Assembly (NCBI GenBank): GCA_905221605.1
Contig: CAJNDS010001234.1
Location: 1-27,329, forward strand
DNA: 27,329 nucleotides
Reading direction: 5' to 3'
Source of the DNA: Symbiodinium natans
Taxonomy: Eukaryota; Sar; Dinophyceae; Suessiales; Symbiodiniaceae
This document shows positions 10,136 to 18,964 of this stretch, in pieces. Position 1 is the first letter of the stretch; each line of letters opens with the position of its first letter. The translations under genes were made by a program, and so were the position numbers. The notes beneath the pieces were generated by a model. That model was given only the letters and a program-made list of their open reading frames with translations. It did no database searches and was not told the DNA's origin.

Positions 10136-11320
10136 TGCCAAGGAACCGGTAGTTCTCGGGCTCCCACCAATAGAAGAGCGTGCGGGCATTCTTCATTGTC
10201 TCGAAGAAAATGTAGGGGTCGATGTAACTGCCCAAGGCGAGCGGAAGGCCATGAGCCGTCGACCTGAGTGACTGAGTGCTCGGTTGCCCTGCCTCTGAAC
10301 TTTCTTCCCATTCTCCAACTTTCCACTCATTTGATCATCTAATTCGGGCATTGATGGCTTCAAGGGAAGAAGAGGCCAAGGGCCAAGACAACGATCACAA
10401 ACCCAATTTGGAAACCCAAAACAAATATGCATATGAAAAACCATGAACACTGTGCTGCAGGGTGACCAATGCATCATCTCCAGAAAAAGCTCACCTCCGA
10501 AGGTGACCGTTGGAATGCAGCTTGATACGTTGTGACGGCATGCAGGTGCGAGCCAAAAATACTCGTCAGGGCATCGAAGCCAATAGGTTCCATCAGCCGC
10601 TTGCGTGACTCCATCAAAATCACCTGTCCAATTTACATAGCCCTCCAGGTCTTCGGACGACAGTGTCCATGAAAACGTACGGTTGCAGGCTTCGAAATGC
10701 GAAATATTCAATGAGTCCAGTCCTTCAAAATACTTCCTCGGGTCATGGTGCGTCGTGTTATAGCTGCTGTATAAGTTCAAAATAAAGCCATCGGCCAGAG
10801 CTGCTTCCAATTCAGACCTTTTCATGTACATGTTTTCGCGGCTTTGGAATCCCATAGAGCCCAAATCGCGTGGACTGCGTTGGCAACAATCCTGCAACAA
10901 CCTCTGCGGCCGAAGGAAACCCACCTCGTAAGGTGTCGGGCCGAAACCTGTGTCTAAAGCCACATGAGCTCGGTTCTCGCCAGGCACACACTGCTCTGCC
11001 CCCACGGCACTGGTATTGACGTCCGCACATGACAACCAGTATGCACCTTCTCGCGAATGCTCCTTCTGATACATGTAGTCGATGTGAAACCCCAGCTTCT
11101 CTGAAATTAGGATGCCAGCAATGCGCGTCAGTACTTTCGAGGAGGTGCGAAGATAAATCAGCAGGCCTATTGGAATGCCACGGCCCTGGTCATCTTCTAT
11201 GAATGTACGATTTTCCTCGGCAATACCTGGCTCCAGGCACAATGGGTCCGTGGCAAACACTGGCCGCAGCAACAGCAGCACCAATAGCAGCTGGAGAAAA
11301 CCCGGTAGCTTGGCACGCAT
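5400..11320 (-). CDS. Receptor: OpuAC-like ectodomain, GCC2/GCC3, multi-TM, TIR
   Basis: Seven minus-strand exons are modelled: 10495-11320, 10135-10288, 9071-9426, 8683-8934, 7945-8537, 5704-7536 and 5400-5633. They join in one frame to 1415 residues plus stop. The start is the ATG at 11318-11320, where residues 1-23 form a classic signal peptide (MRAKLPGFLQ then a Leu run, RPVFA). Residues about 30-445 resemble an OpuAC/ProX-type solute-binding domain. At its end are YVGKLVSANLQDKAPQV and AACAWISSSESLWKTWIP, as expected for that fold, and eight N-glycosylation sequons are present. Residues about 451-657 are Cys-rich GCC2/GCC3 (ephrin-receptor-like) repeats. Hydrophobic segments lie near 660-683, 766-788, 801-818, 850-875, 885-920, 927-943, 956-971 and 982-1007. 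A TIR domain spans about 1017-1145, and a second weak TIR-like segment about 1196-1295. The role is inferred to be a plasma-membrane or endomembrane sensor. Exon joins are by eye; the last exon is the least certain, and translation could instead stop at 5662. Confidence 0.75.
6283..6669 (-). other. TIR domain of the receptor
   Basis: Residues about 1017-1145 of the spliced model. RFFLSYHSETGNFARLLKLEL gives the first strand and helix. HGFQTFIALDEDLDRHARI has the position and shape of the BB loop. VDTVVCLGSRGFLASAWRV then GEL gives the strand and helix that carry the catalytic Glu in NAD-cleaving TIRs. The spacing Trp(1082)-x3-Glu(1086) matches that of SARM1 and plant TIRs. KVVFLCLP follows as the next strand. 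It lies C-terminal to the last membrane segment, so it should be cytosolic. Confidence 0.75.
7625..7862. repeat. (GA)n-rich microsatellite inside a receptor intron
   Basis: The plus strand is about 220 bases of gagagagc/gagaga units. On the minus strand it reads in frame as Ser-Leu-Ala-Ser-Arg repeats, so the flanking coding frame stays open across it. I place it inside the GC-AG intron 7537-7944, because splicing CAG|GC..CAG|GAG joins PWQ to EPFLLMLKASEYL in phase 0. A shorter GT-AG choice, also phase 0, exists with ends near 7903 and 7630. Confidence 0.9.
8000..8934 (-). other. GCC2/GCC3 cysteine-rich repeats of the receptor
   Basis: Exons 4 and 5 encode repeats of the form C-x2-C-P-x-G-x-F/Y...C-x2-C, seen as CSVCPSGRF, CSWCRPGTYQ, CSLCPLGTFSTQTASTAC, then CACVEGRFLNQGRCETC and CAECLPGFLPQADGACRVC. 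This is the ephrin-receptor-like GCC2/GCC3 pattern, often found before membrane segments in protist surface proteins. The GT-AG intron 8538-8682 is phase 1 and restores the frame as CGN-E-EVTLRP. Confidence 0.8.
9071..11320 (-). other. Ectodomain: periplasmic-binding-protein-like (OpuAC/ProX type)
   Basis: This part of the receptor gene covers exons 1-3. Early in the domain is LLIYLRTSSKVLTRIAGILI then SEKLGFHI, the first strand-helix unit of a type-2 binding protein. Later come AHVALDTGFG, the aromatic-rich FYWWEPENY at residues 314-322, and the C-terminal AACAW...WKTWIP. OpuAC/ProX proteins bind glycine betaine and related quaternary amines through aromatic cages. The several Trp/Tyr clusters here (YWLSC, YWLRCPDEYFW, FYWW) are compatible with that, but the ligand is not established. 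Confidence 0.7.
9427..10134 (-). other. Receptor intron 2 with GA donor, (TC)n and (CTTC)n tracts
   Basis: A phase-2 intron joins GTATTTC-type coding ends: ...NYRFLG plus split Thr to FDVDMVPLML. The donor reads CAC|GAGAGAG on the minus strand and the acceptor GAAG|GTTTG. The (TC)n tract at about 10082-10135 abuts the donor, and a (CTTC)n tract lies at about 9535-9580. No other gene is seen inside it. Confidence 0.5.
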
Positions 11321-12414
11321 GACTGCTCTACGTTGAAGTGTTGTTTTGTCTTTTTGTTGGACTTTCGTCACAACGATTCTTTATACATAATAATCGGCAA
11401 TGCCTGCACCCACGACTCCCTGTGGAAAAATACACAAAATAGCACTTGATTGATACCTCATCTGGCCGAATACAACATCCATCTTGAGGCCAGAAATGCT
11501 TCGGCAGAGCATGTAATATTTCAAACTGAATTAAATAGAAGTAAAACTCAAAATCTCAAACGAGTACTGTATTTCAAACTGGTCAGGAGAAAAATTTTTG
11601 GAGTCATATCACACAGGCCATCTTCACCAGACACGGGGGGCGATACAAGGCGCAAACCGCAAACAATGCCTTTTCCGAAAGAGGGCGGCCTGTCATGGGG
11701 ATTGCTTTTTTCATGGTGCATGTTTTGCGAATGTTGCGTGCACCCAGCATATAAGTCGCGATCATTGTGTCGAAGTACCCCATGTCGACGATGTTATTGT
11801 GAGTAAAGCTTTTGGTTGAAGCCAGCTACAGATGCTGAGTGGGATATGTTTCGTGAACCAAAGTGTTGAATGACCAGGAATCCACATGCCAGATGAGCGG
11901 GGGGCGGGGGAACATTGTCGAACCCTACTCCTAAACCTTATGCGTTTCTGGTTTCGTGCCAAGCCTTACACTTCACTCGCTGAACCTGTTCCTAAACTTG
12001 GACCTTATTCGTCTAAGATTTAGGCCAAAACTTCTTCGTATCAGGGCCTGCCATGAGAACTACGAAACGCGCAAACACACCCAAGTGAAAGATTTTTACA
12101 TGGAAATATGGTATGTAAAAACGCAAGCCCCATGGCAGGCCCTTCTGTTCCGAAAACAGTCCCTAGAATATGCCCTGACTGTGGTGTTGCAAACCACAAA
12201 AAGCGAGCCGCAAACAAAACCGCTACCGCGCAAACAGTCAGGATTGTGGGGTTTCTCCCAAGCGCAACCCCAAACAAAGCTGTTACCCAAAACACTCCCC
12301 GGAATGTGCCTGATTTGCTAGAATTTTGTGTGCTACAGTATATGGGAGATAGTCGCGACGGGTTTGATGCGTTTGAATGTTCCGCCGCAATTTTTCTGTA
12401 GCTTGGTCTGGGTC
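11321..12414. other. Upstream flank of the receptor gene, no gene seen
   Basis: About 1.1 kb, AT-richer than the gene itself. It should contain the receptor's promoter and trans-splice acceptor, but no TATA box or other known motif could be assigned. A plus-strand frame at 12108-12401 includes ICPDCGVANHKKRAANKT, which looks faintly like half a zinc finger. It has no partner cysteines and is not called. Confidence 0.35.
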
Positions 12415-12457
12415 TCACATGTTTTCCGTTGATTCCACGCTCTTCCGGATATGGTTT

Positions 12458-12952
12458 CTATGTCTGTTGCGGCTCCCTCTTGCCTCTTGTGTGCGCTGCT
12501 GCTGTAGGGTGACAATGTTGATGCTTGCCTGTGGTCTGGATGTCGATGGGGCTTGGGAAATGCTCGGGAGAGGCCCTCTCGAGCGTGGAATTACTTGGGC
12601 GTGCCACGAGGCTGGAGCTGTGGTTGACGAGGCTGGAGCTGTGGTTGCGACCAGCAAACCAACGGGACAGGGACCTCATCGCGGTGAATGGCTTGCCCGT
12701 TGCGGGGCGTCTCGCAGCTGGCGGTTGGCACAACGGCCGGACCTGGAGTGCTGCAACTGCCACCGTCATACGGTTGATCCATGGGCACAGCGTGCGGCGC
12801 AGCCCCGCTTCCCTTGTTGGAGTTTGTCGGGGTTCCTTGCCATCGCGGTTGCGCGCTCCTTCGCCGCCTTTGGCCGGTATAGCAATCGGGCTGGCGGACG
12901 CTGGCGGGGTGAGTTGGTGGTGCTGGGACCTCGCATGCATCTGCTCCTTCAC
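12458..12952 (-). CDS. Possible Pro/Ser/Arg-rich hypothetical protein
   Basis: A 164-codon minus-strand frame begins MKEQMHARSQHHQLTPPASAS and is rich in Pro, Arg, Ser and Ala. It contains a small internal duplication (NHSSSLV twice) from a 21-bp direct repeat near 12605-12650. No domain is recognised, and the plus strand is also open over the same bases (291 codons, 12377-13252), a common effect of high G+C. It could be a disordered N-terminal part of a nearby decayed retroelement. Confidence 0.2.
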   Translation of the reverse strand: MKEQMHARSQHHQLTPPASASPIAIPAKGGEGARNRDGKEPRQTPTREAGLRRTLCPWINRMTVAVAALQVRPLCQPPAARRPATGKPFTAMRSLSRWFAGRNHSSSLVNHSSSLVARPSNSTLERASPEHFPSPIDIQTTGKHQHCHPTAAAHTRGKREPQQT

Positions 12953-13128
12953 GCGACGCTTGACATCACATGCACGTCCCCGTCCTTGAAGAGCCGGGCC
13001 TCGGCGACAAATTTATCTGTTTTTTTTTCCCGCGCACCTGCCCACCCATTTCTCCCCATGTCTCTCAGCGCACGGAGAAAAATCCAAATGTGCTTGCGGG
13101 ATGGGAACGCAGATGAACATGTCTCTCC

Positions 13129-13464
13129 GTGCACGGAGAGATCCAGGTGTATGCTCGCAGCCGTAGTTTTTCGGTTCAAGGACACGCGGCACAAGTCCGG
13201 CACGATTTGCTTAAAAGGGGAAGGAGTGCTTTTCAGGGCCATCACGGCGTGAGTGCTGTATCTACATCGCAATCAGCAACGCCTCTTTCGGAAGAGCAAA
13301 TGGCTGCTCTCAAACACGACCTGGAACAAAAGCTTGAAAAAAACACGAGAAAAATCGAGAAATACAAGGATGATGTGATCAAGGGTGCCCAATGGCATGG
13401 ATTTCAAGAAGGGGTTTATGAAGCGTCCGTCGCTTGCAAGACCAACAAATTCCAGGGCGTGTGA
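13129..13464 (+). CDS. Possible small helical protein or exon
   Basis: The second half of this 111-codon frame is strongly helical and charged: SEEQMAALKHDLEQKLEKNT then RKIEKYKDDVIKGAQWHGF. It stops soon after a possible GT donor (GGGC|GTGTGAAG, about 13460). The next frame to the right (13467-13590) is also Lys-rich (KASKAMREAKLWAAKNRSAT), so this may be two exons or one frame broken by a shift. No family is recognised. It lies directly upstream of a reverse-transcriptase remnant and might belong to it. Confidence 0.3.
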   Translation: MHGEIQVYARSRSFSVQGHAAQVRHDLLKRGRSAFQGHHGVSAVSTSQSATPLSEEQMAALKHDLEQKLEKNTRKIEKYKDDVIKGAQWHGFQEGVYEASVACKTNKFQGV

Positions 13465-13879
13465 AGATGCAGAAATTTGTTTGCACGCAAAAAGCAAGCA
13501 AGGCCATGCGTGAGGCAAAGTTGTGGGCCGCAAAGAACCGTTCGGCAACAAAAGAAACGAGGCCAGTGGCCAGCAAAATCAAAAAATGTTTACTCTTTTT
13601 ATTGTTCGAGCCTTTTTCCTCCTGTCCACGCTGTCCCTGGGCAGTGGCGCCGCCGCCCAGGAGCAGGCAGCCAGTCACTGGATGCGGTTGACGAGGATGC
13701 CCAGGCAGGTGGGTCAAAGCCGAGAGCGAAGAGCGACGCGCGTGCGTCTTGAAGGGCCGATAGGACTGGAGGCTGCGCAGCATCATTCTGCAGGGAATGG
13801 GTGAGGGCTTGCGCGATCGGATTTCCACACCGGCATGGGGCGAGCTGGAGCGGGAAACGCAACAGGGGCACGGAAAGGC

Positions 13880-14130
13880 GGACGCATTGCTCAGCCAGCT
13901 CCCCCTCCTCAGCTTTAGCAGCGCCGCGAGCAAACCACGCGCGGAGGATCGTTCCGCCCGACCTCATCGCGCCTTGCTCCCCGCTAGGCTCGGAGGCTTG
14001 GGCCTATCCCAGGCCACGCGCCTCAGCACAGCGGCGTTTTGGGCCACGTGAGCAGATATGCCTTCATGGTGCTCCGGGAGCGCCACGCGCCTGGCTTTCC
14101 AAGGTTGCTCGCAACCGGGCAATCAGCGTC
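13880..14130 (+). pseudogene. Reverse-transcriptase element tail, remnant 1
   Basis: Two frames carry phrases typical of the region after the RT core in a dinoflagellate non-LTR-like element: AAPRANHARRIVPPDLIAP (about 13921-13977) and LPARLGGLGLSQATRLSTAA then FWAT (to 14048). The frame changes between them, and residues normally separating the blocks are missing, so there is an internal deletion. After FWAT comes TGA where Trp would be expected (WATxADM compared with WADALPV in the next remnant). With a frameshift, a deletion and a stop, it is inactive. Confidence 0.6.
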
Positions 14131-15338
14131 GACCCAGGCTTTCGTGCGTAGCGCGAACTGGTACAGCCTTGTAGCTTGGTCGAAGATCGGCGTCCAAGCG
14201 GCCGACGACACACGTCCCTGTTTGCAATGCCTCGTATTCACCCACCGGGCTTGCGGATCGCTGTCATTCGGGTCATTGCTATGCCGCCGTCTGCGATCTC
14301 GAGCGGCGTGGCAGCCTGCGCCAGCAAGCCAGCCGCAGTTTGTAGTGCTCGGCTTGCGGCCTGATAAACCCGGCGCATTCCCTCGGTTGGCTTCGCGAAA
14401 GCTGCGTGCGACCGCTGAGGTGCGCGGGCGACGACGGTTGGAACTGCAGAACCTCTGGGTGGATGGGACCAAATCGTTTTTTCCCTCCCGCCCTGCCGAA
14501 GCTGCGAGGCCGTATTAGCCAACCCGCTTCCAAATCGTAGGAACGGTATGATGAATATAAATCGCCTTGCAAAGGGTTGCTTGACATGCAAGGATGAGGA
14601 CACGCCTGGAGCAGCAACGCACGGCTCTCCGGAAGGAACCCTGACCATGAAGCTCACAACCGGGCAAAAAACAAGCCGAAGGAGCCCAGCCCCAAACCCT
14701 TGATGTTAGCAATGGCGTCGGACACCGTTGGCAGTACAGGATCGGCCCCGCTTGAAATGAGTGCGGCCGCGATTGCAACTCTGGGTGCAAGTATGCGAAC
14801 AGTCCCTGTCCTCAAGAGTCGGTACGCGTCTCCAGGACGAGTTGCGTCACGAAACCGCAGCTCGCAAAGAGTTGGAACAGCAGGTGGCTCGACTGGAAGC
14901 AGCTCCACTAACGCCCACCCACAGCGATGTGGACCAGACAGTCAAAGATGCAAATCAAACGGAAGGTTTGTGCCACCAGGCGTAAGCACCGACAAACATG
15001 CTCGGAGCTCAGCACTGCACGCCGGTGCCGATTGGCAGAATACGGCGTCGATGTTGGAGGACGCTGGGCTGTTGAGGCCGCCTCCTTCGCTTGCTTGCGC
15101 GCGGCCGCGCTGCGAGCGCGCCTGCCATCTTTCGGCCCGCCGCTCAAGCCGCCTGGATCCTGCGTTGGAGCGGCATGACTGCTGTCGCTGCCCCGCGAGC
15201 GCTGGCCGCCTCTGCGCTGCACCTCCCTTTTGCCAGAGCGCAGTGGGGGAGGTGCGGAGCCCGCTTTGCACGAGCTTTGGGTTGACATGCCCCGGGCTCA
15301 GCACCTGCTGCGTACTGCTCCGGCCGCAATACCAGAGC
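14131..15338. other. G+C-rich stretch, probably retroelement debris
   Basis: Both strands have many open frames because of high G+C. The only structured one is listed separately (14761-14985). No other domain was recognised. Confidence 0.3.
14761..14985 (+). CDS. Possible coiled-coil fragment
   Basis: The frame reads RLQDELRHETAARKELEQQV then ARLEAAP, a clear heptad-like coiled coil, followed by a polar tail ending at 14985. The function is unknown. It sits between two remnants of the same reverse-transcriptase family and could be the N-terminal, gag-like part of another copy, but nothing in the sequence proves this. Confidence 0.3.
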   Translation: MRPRLQLWVQVCEQSLSSRVGTRLQDELRHETAARKELEQQVARLEAAPLTPTHSDVDQTVKDANQTEGLCHQA

Positions 15339-15549
15339 ACGCACGCACGCACGCACGCATGACGATGCGGTCTGGCAAGCGTCCGCCTGGCGGCGACAAA
15401 CTCAAAAAGCAAAAAAAGAAGAAGAAAAGAACACGAAGAAGAAGAAGAAGAAGAAGAAGAAGAAGAAGAAGAAGAAGAAGCAGAAAAAACAAAAAAAATG
15501 AAGGAGAAGGACAAAAAGAAGGAGAAGAAAAAGGTGAAGGGAGAAGGAG

Positions 15550-15624
<75 letters not shown>

Positions 15625-15670
15625 CCACCACCACCACCACCACCACCACCACCACCACCACCACCACCAC
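15339..15670 (+). repeat. Compound microsatellite: (CGCA)n, (GAA)n, (CAG)23, (CAC)16
   Basis: (ACGC)n lies at about 15339-15358, an AAG/AGA-rich purine tract at about 15409-15553, then 23 uninterrupted CAG at 15554-15622 running straight into 16 uninterrupted CAC at 15623-15670. The plus-strand frame from 15230 to 15907 would read Arg/Lys tract, Gln23, His16, but there is no protein context around it. It is treated as a simple repeat rather than a gene. Confidence 0.95.
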
Positions 15671-15714
15671 CAGATGCAGGGCATGCTGGGCGGCCTAGCG
15701 GCTGATGCTGAGCC

Positions 15715-16150
15715 TGCGCAGCTCAATTGCCTTCCTGCCTGCCTGCCTTGGGGTCTGGGCCCCTTGCACGCGGAGCGCATCTCTCCTGCAGCCTATATTG
15801 GGCGGCATGGGCGGACGCACTGCCTGTGCTGCAACAGCGGTGTCCCGAAGCGGTCGAAGGGGCAGGTGCAAACGGCAGGCTGGGAGCTTTTCCTGTTGGC
15901 ACCATGAATTCTGCTCTATCGAAGCTGTGGTTGACCACACCGCATCGCGCCAGAAGAGATATCCAAGCGGGTGCAGCTGCGTGCGTACCGCCGCTGGAGC
16001 GACCTGCTGGCGGAGGTCCGAGGTTTCGGCAGCTGACCCGTTTCCACCGCGGAAGCTTTCTGCCGCAAGTTCCCACTCGCTCCACTGGGCTCCACTCACC
16101 ACCGACACGCTGCGGGACTTGGCTACGTTCCTGAGGACGGTCCTTTGACG
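15715..16150 (+). pseudogene. Reverse-transcriptase element tail, remnant 2
   Basis: The plus frame at about 15795-15850 reads YWAAWADALPVLQQRCPEAV, the same block as in remnants 1 and 3 (ASWADTLPVLHSRHP). It is preceded directly by the triplet repeat, so the rest of this copy is gone. The downstream 250 bases (LWLTTPHRARRDI... RFRQLTRFHRGSFLP) stay open to 16134 and may be the C-terminal part of this copy. Confidence 0.55.
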
Positions 16151-17440
16151 TTGGATGCTGCACGGCTTTGCACTCATGTTGGCCGCGATGGAACACCTGC
16201 GCGGTCTGCTTGATGATGAAGAATGCGTCGAGCGCTTGTTGGCACCGCCGGGATACTCCTTGCCGGGTGAAGTGGTTGAAGGACTCCGCATTGGGGGGGA
16301 TAGTCGCCCTCACCAAACCAAACGGTGGTATCCGGGCCCTTGTCATGGGCGATGTGTTGCAACGCCTCGTGCCCCGAGGTGGCCCATTCCAGTACGCGCT
16401 CTCCACTCGAGCTGGCGAGGAGGCGCTATCCCGCGTGCTGCGCCTGGCCACTGAGCTCCAGCCATGGGGTACGGTCTTGAGTGTGGATGGTTTGGCACCT
16501 ACGACCACATATCGCGTGCATCCATGTTCGAAGGGCTGCGGGGAAACAGCAACTTGCGAGCGCTCATAACGTTCGTGCGCATGCTTGATGGGGTCGAAAG
16601 CACATACATGCGGAGGGCCGAGAACATGCCACATCCCAAGCCGATGGTGCCGAACAACGAGACCCGCTGATGCCCGGGTTGAATTCTGTCGGGGCGCAAG
16701 GATTTCCACTCCAGGTTGCAACCAGGGCAGAACCTCTACGCGTTCCTCGACGACACGTATGTGGTGTCTCTGACCGACCGCGCTGCTTGGGTCTTCGCTC
16801 AAGATTTGCCGACCATGTGTCTCTTCTAGCCAGCATCCCTGCTGCCCCTGCTGTCCCTGACCTGCAGGTCGCCTGGCTGCTTCTGCTCTGTTGCGCCGCG
16901 CAATGCAGCAACTGCCTGTCGCAGGTCTTGCTGCCTGGCGTTACAAATGAATTCGCATGGCGACACGATGCCACAGCACTCGAATGCTCGGGACCCCTAC
17001 TCGGCAACGATGCTCTCAGTATTATTGGTGGACTTTGCCTTCGCTCTGCAGAGACCGGTCGTCTGGGGCGTCTTGGGCCGACACACTCCCCGTCCTGCAC
17101 TCCAGGCATCCCCGTTCCGTCCATCGCCGTTGCACAAGGAGGCGCAGTGCCTGATCGTACCTGCCCCTGGTGCGGCGGCCTTGGTCCACGCCGCGGAGTC
17201 AGCAGGGATTCTAGGGGACGCCTTGTTGGACCACCAGCCGCTGCGGGGATGGCAACGCGCCGCTGTGGCCTGCCGCGAGAGTGCGCCGCGAAGCGGGCGC
17301 CAGGCGACATGAACCTTGATGTACCGCTGGCGCCCGCCGCATCGAGGTATACTGGCCAACTCCCTCTCTACCAGGAAACGCAAGTCGCGGTGGACACCAC
17401 TCTTGTCCCACACGTCTCTTCACGACTCTTCACGGCATGA
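16151..17440 (+). pseudogene. Reverse-transcriptase core and tail, remnant 3, frameshifted
   Basis: Successive blocks of an RT domain appear in order but in changing frames. GIVALTKPNGGIRALVMGDV runs to about 16380, then FQYALSTRAGEEALSRV and TVLSVDG (to about 16490). TYDHISRASMFEGLRG starts near 16497. EQRDPLMPGLNSVG follows at about 16652, then LYAFLDDTYVVSLTDRAAWV with the catalytic FLDD at 16743-16754. After a deletion of the thumb region come DLQVAWLLLLCCAAQCSN (about 16858), GGLCLRSAE (about 17030) and ASWADTLPVLHSRHP (about 17065). At least three frame changes and one deletion make it inactive. The family is a non-LTR-type element of the kind I associate with dinoflagellate genomes. 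Confidence 0.7.
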
Positions 17441-17524
17441 TCTTCTTTGCAAAGCAAGTCAAAAGAACATCGCAGGGATGATGACGAGGCTTGACGTTGA
17501 ACAAACGTGCACCCCTGCCTCCTG

Positions 17525-17970
17525 AAATGGTTCAGGGGTACAAAGCTTGCGGTTTCAGGAGTAGGGTTCAAGAACTTTTGGGGTTAGGGCTCAAGGCTAA
17601 CGAGGGGAAGTAGACTGCGGAGCAAAGGATACTTTTGAGCTGCTCGTGAGCCAGCGACCGACCCCACATGCCCCCCCTAATTTGTTCAGGCCTTGTCTGC
17701 CAAAAGTTGAAATTGCCTTTCCAGTAATCCATCCGCCCCAATGTAACAGCAAACAGTGACCTTGTTCACTCGCAATAAGGACACCACGGCACAAGCCATT
17801 TGGCTTTTGGCCTTTCGAGACTTCTTGGCGCCGCCTTGCCCGCAACGCAGGCAAGCTTGAAGCGGCGCGGCTAGCTTAAACCGATAGTTCATGCTGCAGT
17901 CTTCAACTGCGCAGCGGAGGGTTTGGAGGTTTTGGGGTTGGGGTTTGGGGTTCAGGGTTCCGGGAGACAC
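17525..17970. repeat. Degenerate telomere-like GGGTTTAG tracts
   Basis: Plus-strand words such as 'agggttcaag...ggggttagggctcaagg' (about 17560-17600) and 'ggttttggggttggggtttggggttcagggttccggg' (about 17927-17964) look like decayed TTTAGGG repeats. A short similar word lies near 2150-2175. They fit old interstitial telomeric sequence or simple G/T-rich drift. Confidence 0.45.
17686..17900 (-). CDS. Possible exon with Cys pairs and basic stretch
   Basis: On the minus strand, TLRCAVEDCSMNYRFKLAAP is followed by a Cys pair (CLRCGQGGAKKSRKAKSQMA) and a hydrophobic tail ending ERQFQLLADKA with a stop at 17686. The sequence is more protein-like than its surroundings, with two CxnC pairs and a basic patch. 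Upstream (about 17910-17965) it runs into G/T-rich repeat, so any exon would begin near 17915. No family is recognised. Confidence 0.3.
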
Positions 17971-18955
17971 TGCGACCTCCTTCATCTGAAGGACGCTGCA
18001 CCATATCCTAGGCCATCCTAATCCACTAAACCGTCCAGACGCAGAAACTTTTGCACGAGCATACCTCCCCTTCATTCTCAAGGTTTCGAGGCTCGTGGGT
18101 GACGCAAACTTAGGGAACCCCCAGCGCCCAGAACCCTCCTAGCTTCATGAGTTTGTGAGCCTCGAAAGCTATCCTGCCTAATTAAATCTTGGTGATGCTC
18201 GCCAAGGAATGCGGGAGCGTACGCTTCCAGCGTCCGGGAGACACCAAAACATCTTGAGACATCCTGACTTCTTCCACTTGGTGACGAAAAGCTACTGCCC
18301 ATTACTTCCTCAAGCTTTGGTCGGCCAGGTAAATCAGCACGTCTGGCAACAATGTTCGGTTCCAAGTACAACGGACGCAGGCTGCAGCTACAAGCGACGC
18401 GACACAAACCTCGTCGGGGTGTTGCTTTCTTTGTCGCGTCTATGAAAACACAAACCCGGGGACAACATCAGCGCTTGGGGTGGACAAATTCCTACCCGAA
18501 TGGTCAACCATCGCTGTTGTTGCTTGATTGTCGTCTCACACTGCGACCGTTACGGCAACGTACGCTACGGTTGTGATTTCCACCTTGTGAATGTCATTGC
18601 GGTTGCTGCCTTTGTGAGGACTACGTTTTCCGATGCTCTGGTTATTGGCTCTCATTTCACTATTTTGGCCCTGGGTCTTTCGTCAGGAAGTGTGGCTTTT
18701 ACCCTTGTCATCATTCCTGGTCGCACATGCACTAGTATTGCTCTTCCTTTACTGCTTCTAAAACTGCCATCGCCAAATCATACGAACGTGCTTTCTCTCA
18801 TGGCTACGCATCTGCTCTTTCAATTATAGCATAACTTGCCGGCCGGGCGCCTCTCGGGCGGTTCGCTCCGCTTTCGCAAGCGCCACACCTCAGCACATAT
18901 TGCACAAAAGGCCACGATCGCCTCATTAGTATATGTATACAGGGTGTCGGCAAAT
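17971..18955. other. No gene recognised
   Basis: Frames on both strands are short or unremarkable. One 109-codon plus frame (18500-18829) is hydrophobic overall but lacks a start context or domain and looks like chance. Confidence 0.4.
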
Positions 18956-18964
18956 CGGGTGGGG

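Noticed and set aside
15230-15907. Plus frame encoding Arg/Lys, Gln23 and His16 tracts
   Set aside because: The tracts are plain microsatellite and the flanks belong to retroelement debris; there is no supporting domain.
15723-16802. 359-codon minus-strand open frame
   Set aside because: It is the shadow of the plus-strand reverse-transcriptase remnants in G+C-rich DNA.
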